A DNA stretch of 7,582 nt. Origin: Rhodocyclaceae bacterium (GTDB lineage Bacteria; Pseudomonadota; Gammaproteobacteria; Burkholderiales; Rhodocyclaceae). The position numbers and the translations under genes were made by a program. Below the pieces are notes generated by a model. It did not search any database. It was not told the origin of the DNA and worked only from the letters and a program-made list of their open reading frames with translations. Shown in pieces: positions 6,008-7,582 of the stretch. How positions within the stretch are numbered: position 1 is the stretch's first letter; every line of letters starts with the position of its first letter. The stretch spans positions 1 to 7,582 of the forward strand of contig JAFSWK010000079.1 of assembly GCA_017444505.1 (NCBI GenBank). The letters are read 5' to 3'.

Positions 6008-7582
6008 TTACAGCAGGCGGCTGGGGGTGATTTTCTTGGCCAGCGCGCTGCCTTTGGTGGCGCGGCGCTGGCGCATGAGCTGGCGCTGTTCCGGCGAGAA
6101 TTGCACGCTGGAAACCTTGCCGCGCAGCGTGCCTTCGACGAGCAGCGGCGCATCATCGGCGGGGACGGCGACGGCGTTGAGCGTCTCGCCCGCTTCCAGC
6201 TTCATCAGGATGACGCCGCGCCCGCCGTTTTGCACCTTGATTTCGTCGGCACCAAACACCAGCAGGCGGCCATTGGCCGAGGCGGCGGCAATCAGGCTGC
6301 CGCGCACCGGTGCGGGCGCCAGCGGGCGTTCGCCTTTTTCCAGCGTCAGGAAGGCTTTGCCGCCGCGCTGACGGCTGGTGGCCGCCGAGAGTGGCGCAAG
6401 CAGCCCGTAGCCGCCGCTGTGGGCGAACAGCCAGTGTGCTTCCGGTGCACCGGAGAGCGCGCAGGCGAATTTGCCGCCTTCCTGAAAATCGACAAAGGTG
6501 GCAATCGGCGCGCCATCGCCGCGCCCGCCGGGCAGGTCGGGGATTTTGACGGTGTAGGCGCGCCCGTGCTGGTCGAGAATGATGAGCGGATGCACGGTGC
6601 GCGTCTCAATAAAGGTGTGGGCGTGGTCGCCCGCCTTGTAATTGAGCGTGGACGGGTCGATGCCGTGCCCTTGTCGGGTGCGCACCCAGCCGTGCTGCGA
6701 GATGATGACCGTCACCGGCTCGTCGGGCACACTGATTTCCTGCGCCGCCACGGGCGCTGCGGCGTCAATGAGGGTGCGGCGCGCGTCGCCGTATTTTTCT
6801 GCGTCGGCGCGGATTTCGGACAAAATCAGGCGCGTCATGCGGTTGCGGTCATCGAGAATGCCGCGCAGTTCGTCGCGCTGTTCTTTGAGCGCGGCCAGTT
6901 CCTGCTCAATGCGGATGCCTTCCAGACGGGCAAGCTGGCGCAGGCGGATTTCCAGGATGTCGTCGGCTTGCTCCGGCGTCAGCCCGAAGGCAGTAATCAG
7001 CGCCGGACGCGGCTCGTCCGATTCGCGGATGACGCGGATGACTTCTTCAATGTGCAGGAAGGCAATCATCCGGCCTTCCAGAATATGGATGCGGCGCTCC
7101 ACGCGCTCTAAGCGGCAGCGGCTGCGGCGCTCCACGGTGTAATAGCGGAAATCAATCCATTCGCCCAGAATTTGCAGCAGGTTTTTCTGCTGCGGGCGGC
7201 CATCCAGCCCCATCATCGTGAGGTTCAGCGAACAGGTGGTTTCCAGACTGGTGTGCGCCAGCAGCGCGGCCATGAATTCTTCGCGCGACTGGCGGCTGGA
7301 ACGTGGTTCCAGCACGATGCGCACGGGCGCGGCGTCGGAAGATTCGTCGCGCACCACGTCCAGTTGGCCGAGCATCAACTGGCGCAGGTTTTTCTGTTCG
7401 TTGCTCAGTTCCTTTTTGCCCGCGCGCGGCTGCGGGTTGGTGAGCGATTCGATTTCGGCCAGCACGCCGCTGGCGGAAACGCCGTGCGGCAGTTCATCGA
7501 TAATCACGCGCCATTGGCCGCGCGCCAGTTCCTCAAAATGCCAGCGGGCGCGCAGATGCAGCGTGCCGCGCCCCGTGGCGTA
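6008..7582 (-). CDS. parC: DNA topoisomerase IV subunit A (partial, N-terminus beyond the edge)
   Basis: ParC with ParE forms topoisomerase IV, which unlinks daughter chromosomes and relaxes supercoils. The frame is open from the right edge; the 524 visible residues begin YATGRGTLHLRARWHFEELA. About 250 residues, including the active-site tyrosine and the quinolone-resistance region, should lie outside. Seen are the tower-domain segment IIDELPHGVSASGVLAEIE, then DFRYYTVERRSRCRLERVERR and ILEGRMIAFLHIEEVIRVIRESDEP (near 7010-7130), the long coiled-coil arm with ILEIRLRQLARLEG, and the C-terminal beta-pinwheel starting near VTVIISQHGWVRTRQGHGID. That last motif, with only a degenerate GyrA box (RQRGGKA, 6353-6373), identifies ParC rather than GyrA. 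The end KKITPSRLL followed by TAA looks complete. The GTG at 7507 is internal, not a start. parE is a common neighbour in related bacteria but would be off the window. Confidence 0.95.
   Translation of the reverse strand, partial: YATGRGTLHLRARWHFEELARGQWRVIIDELPHGVSASGVLAEIESLTNPQPRAGKKELSNEQKNLRQLMLGQLDVVRDESSDAAPVRIVLEPRSSRQSREEFMAALLAHTSLETTCSLNLTMMGLDGRPQQKNLLQILGEWIDFRYYTVERRSRCRLERVERRIHILEGRMIAFLHIEEVIRVIRESDEPRPALITAFGLTPEQADDILEIRLRQLARLEGIRIEQELAALKEQRDELRGILDDRNRMTRLILSEIRADAEKYGDARRTLIDAAAPVAAQEISVPDEPVTVIISQHGWVRTRQGHGIDPSTLNYKAGDHAHTFIETRTVHPLIILDQHGRAYTVKIPDLPGGRGDGAPIATFVDFQEGGKFACALSGAPEAHWLFAHSGGYGLLAPLSAATSRQRGGKAFLTLEKGERPLAPAPVRGSLIAAASANGRLLVFGADEIKVQNGGRGVILMKLEAGETLNAVAVPADDAPLLVEGTLRGKVSSVQFSPEQRQLMRQRRATKGSALAKKITPSRLL

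Noticed and set aside
4415..7111. A plus-strand open frame of 898 codons opposite the RpfE-type, Nudix and parC genes.
   Set aside because: It runs across three well-supported minus-strand genes and their spacers, has a composition rich in Arg, Gly, Ala and Gln typical of the reverse complement of GC-rich coding DNA, and shows no recognisable domain.
1..7582. DNA uptake sequences of Neisseriaceae or Pasteurellaceae type.
   Set aside because: I saw no exact GCCGTCTGAA or AAGTGCGGT on either strand; the closest, near 5845, differs at two positions and lies inside the Nudix gene.
1..7582. Mobile elements, CRISPR arrays, tRNA or rRNA genes, defence-like genes.
   Set aside because: The minus strand is filled almost entirely by intact housekeeping genes, and the remaining gaps are 98 bases or shorter with no matching structure.

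Overview
The window is a GC-rich stretch in which every supported gene lies on the minus strand, so transcription runs from the right edge to the left. The proteins read best as a betaproteobacterium, probably of the Burkholderiales. TrpD and TrpG resemble those of that group, an RpfE-type protein sits directly upstream of recJ (known from beta- and some gammaproteobacteria), and the Nudix protein belongs to a zinc-ribbon type common there. This placement comes from remembered family features, not from a search.

Layout in transcription order: (1) 7582-6008, the C-terminal two thirds of parC, the topoisomerase IV A subunit, cut by the right edge; (2) a 78-base spacer with overlapping inverted repeats; (3) 5929-5402, a zinc-ribbon Nudix hydrolase; (4) 5389-4316, an RpfE-type conserved protein of unknown function; (5) 4307-2607, recJ, complete; (6) a 98-base structured gap; (7) 2508-1942 trpG, 1915-878 trpD and 868-80 trpC; (8) the probable first 17 codons of an unidentified gene running off the left edge.

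The Nudix, RpfE-type and recJ genes are 12 and 8 bases apart and look like one transcription unit. trpG, trpD and trpC (26 and 9 bases apart) form a second tight unit encoding the glutaminase of anthranilate synthase and the next enzymes of tryptophan synthesis (anthranilate phosphoribosyltransferase and indole-3-glycerol-phosphate synthase). trpE, the usual first gene of this cluster in related bacteria, is not upstream of trpG; recJ is there instead.

This is mainly a housekeeping region. I found no mobile element, CRISPR array, RNA gene or defence-like system. The points worth a second look are the trpE-less trp cluster with a foldable leader, start codons that lack clear Shine-Dalgarno sequences and often follow GCC, the uncharacterised RpfE-type protein beside recJ, and the inverted repeats between parC and the Nudix gene.
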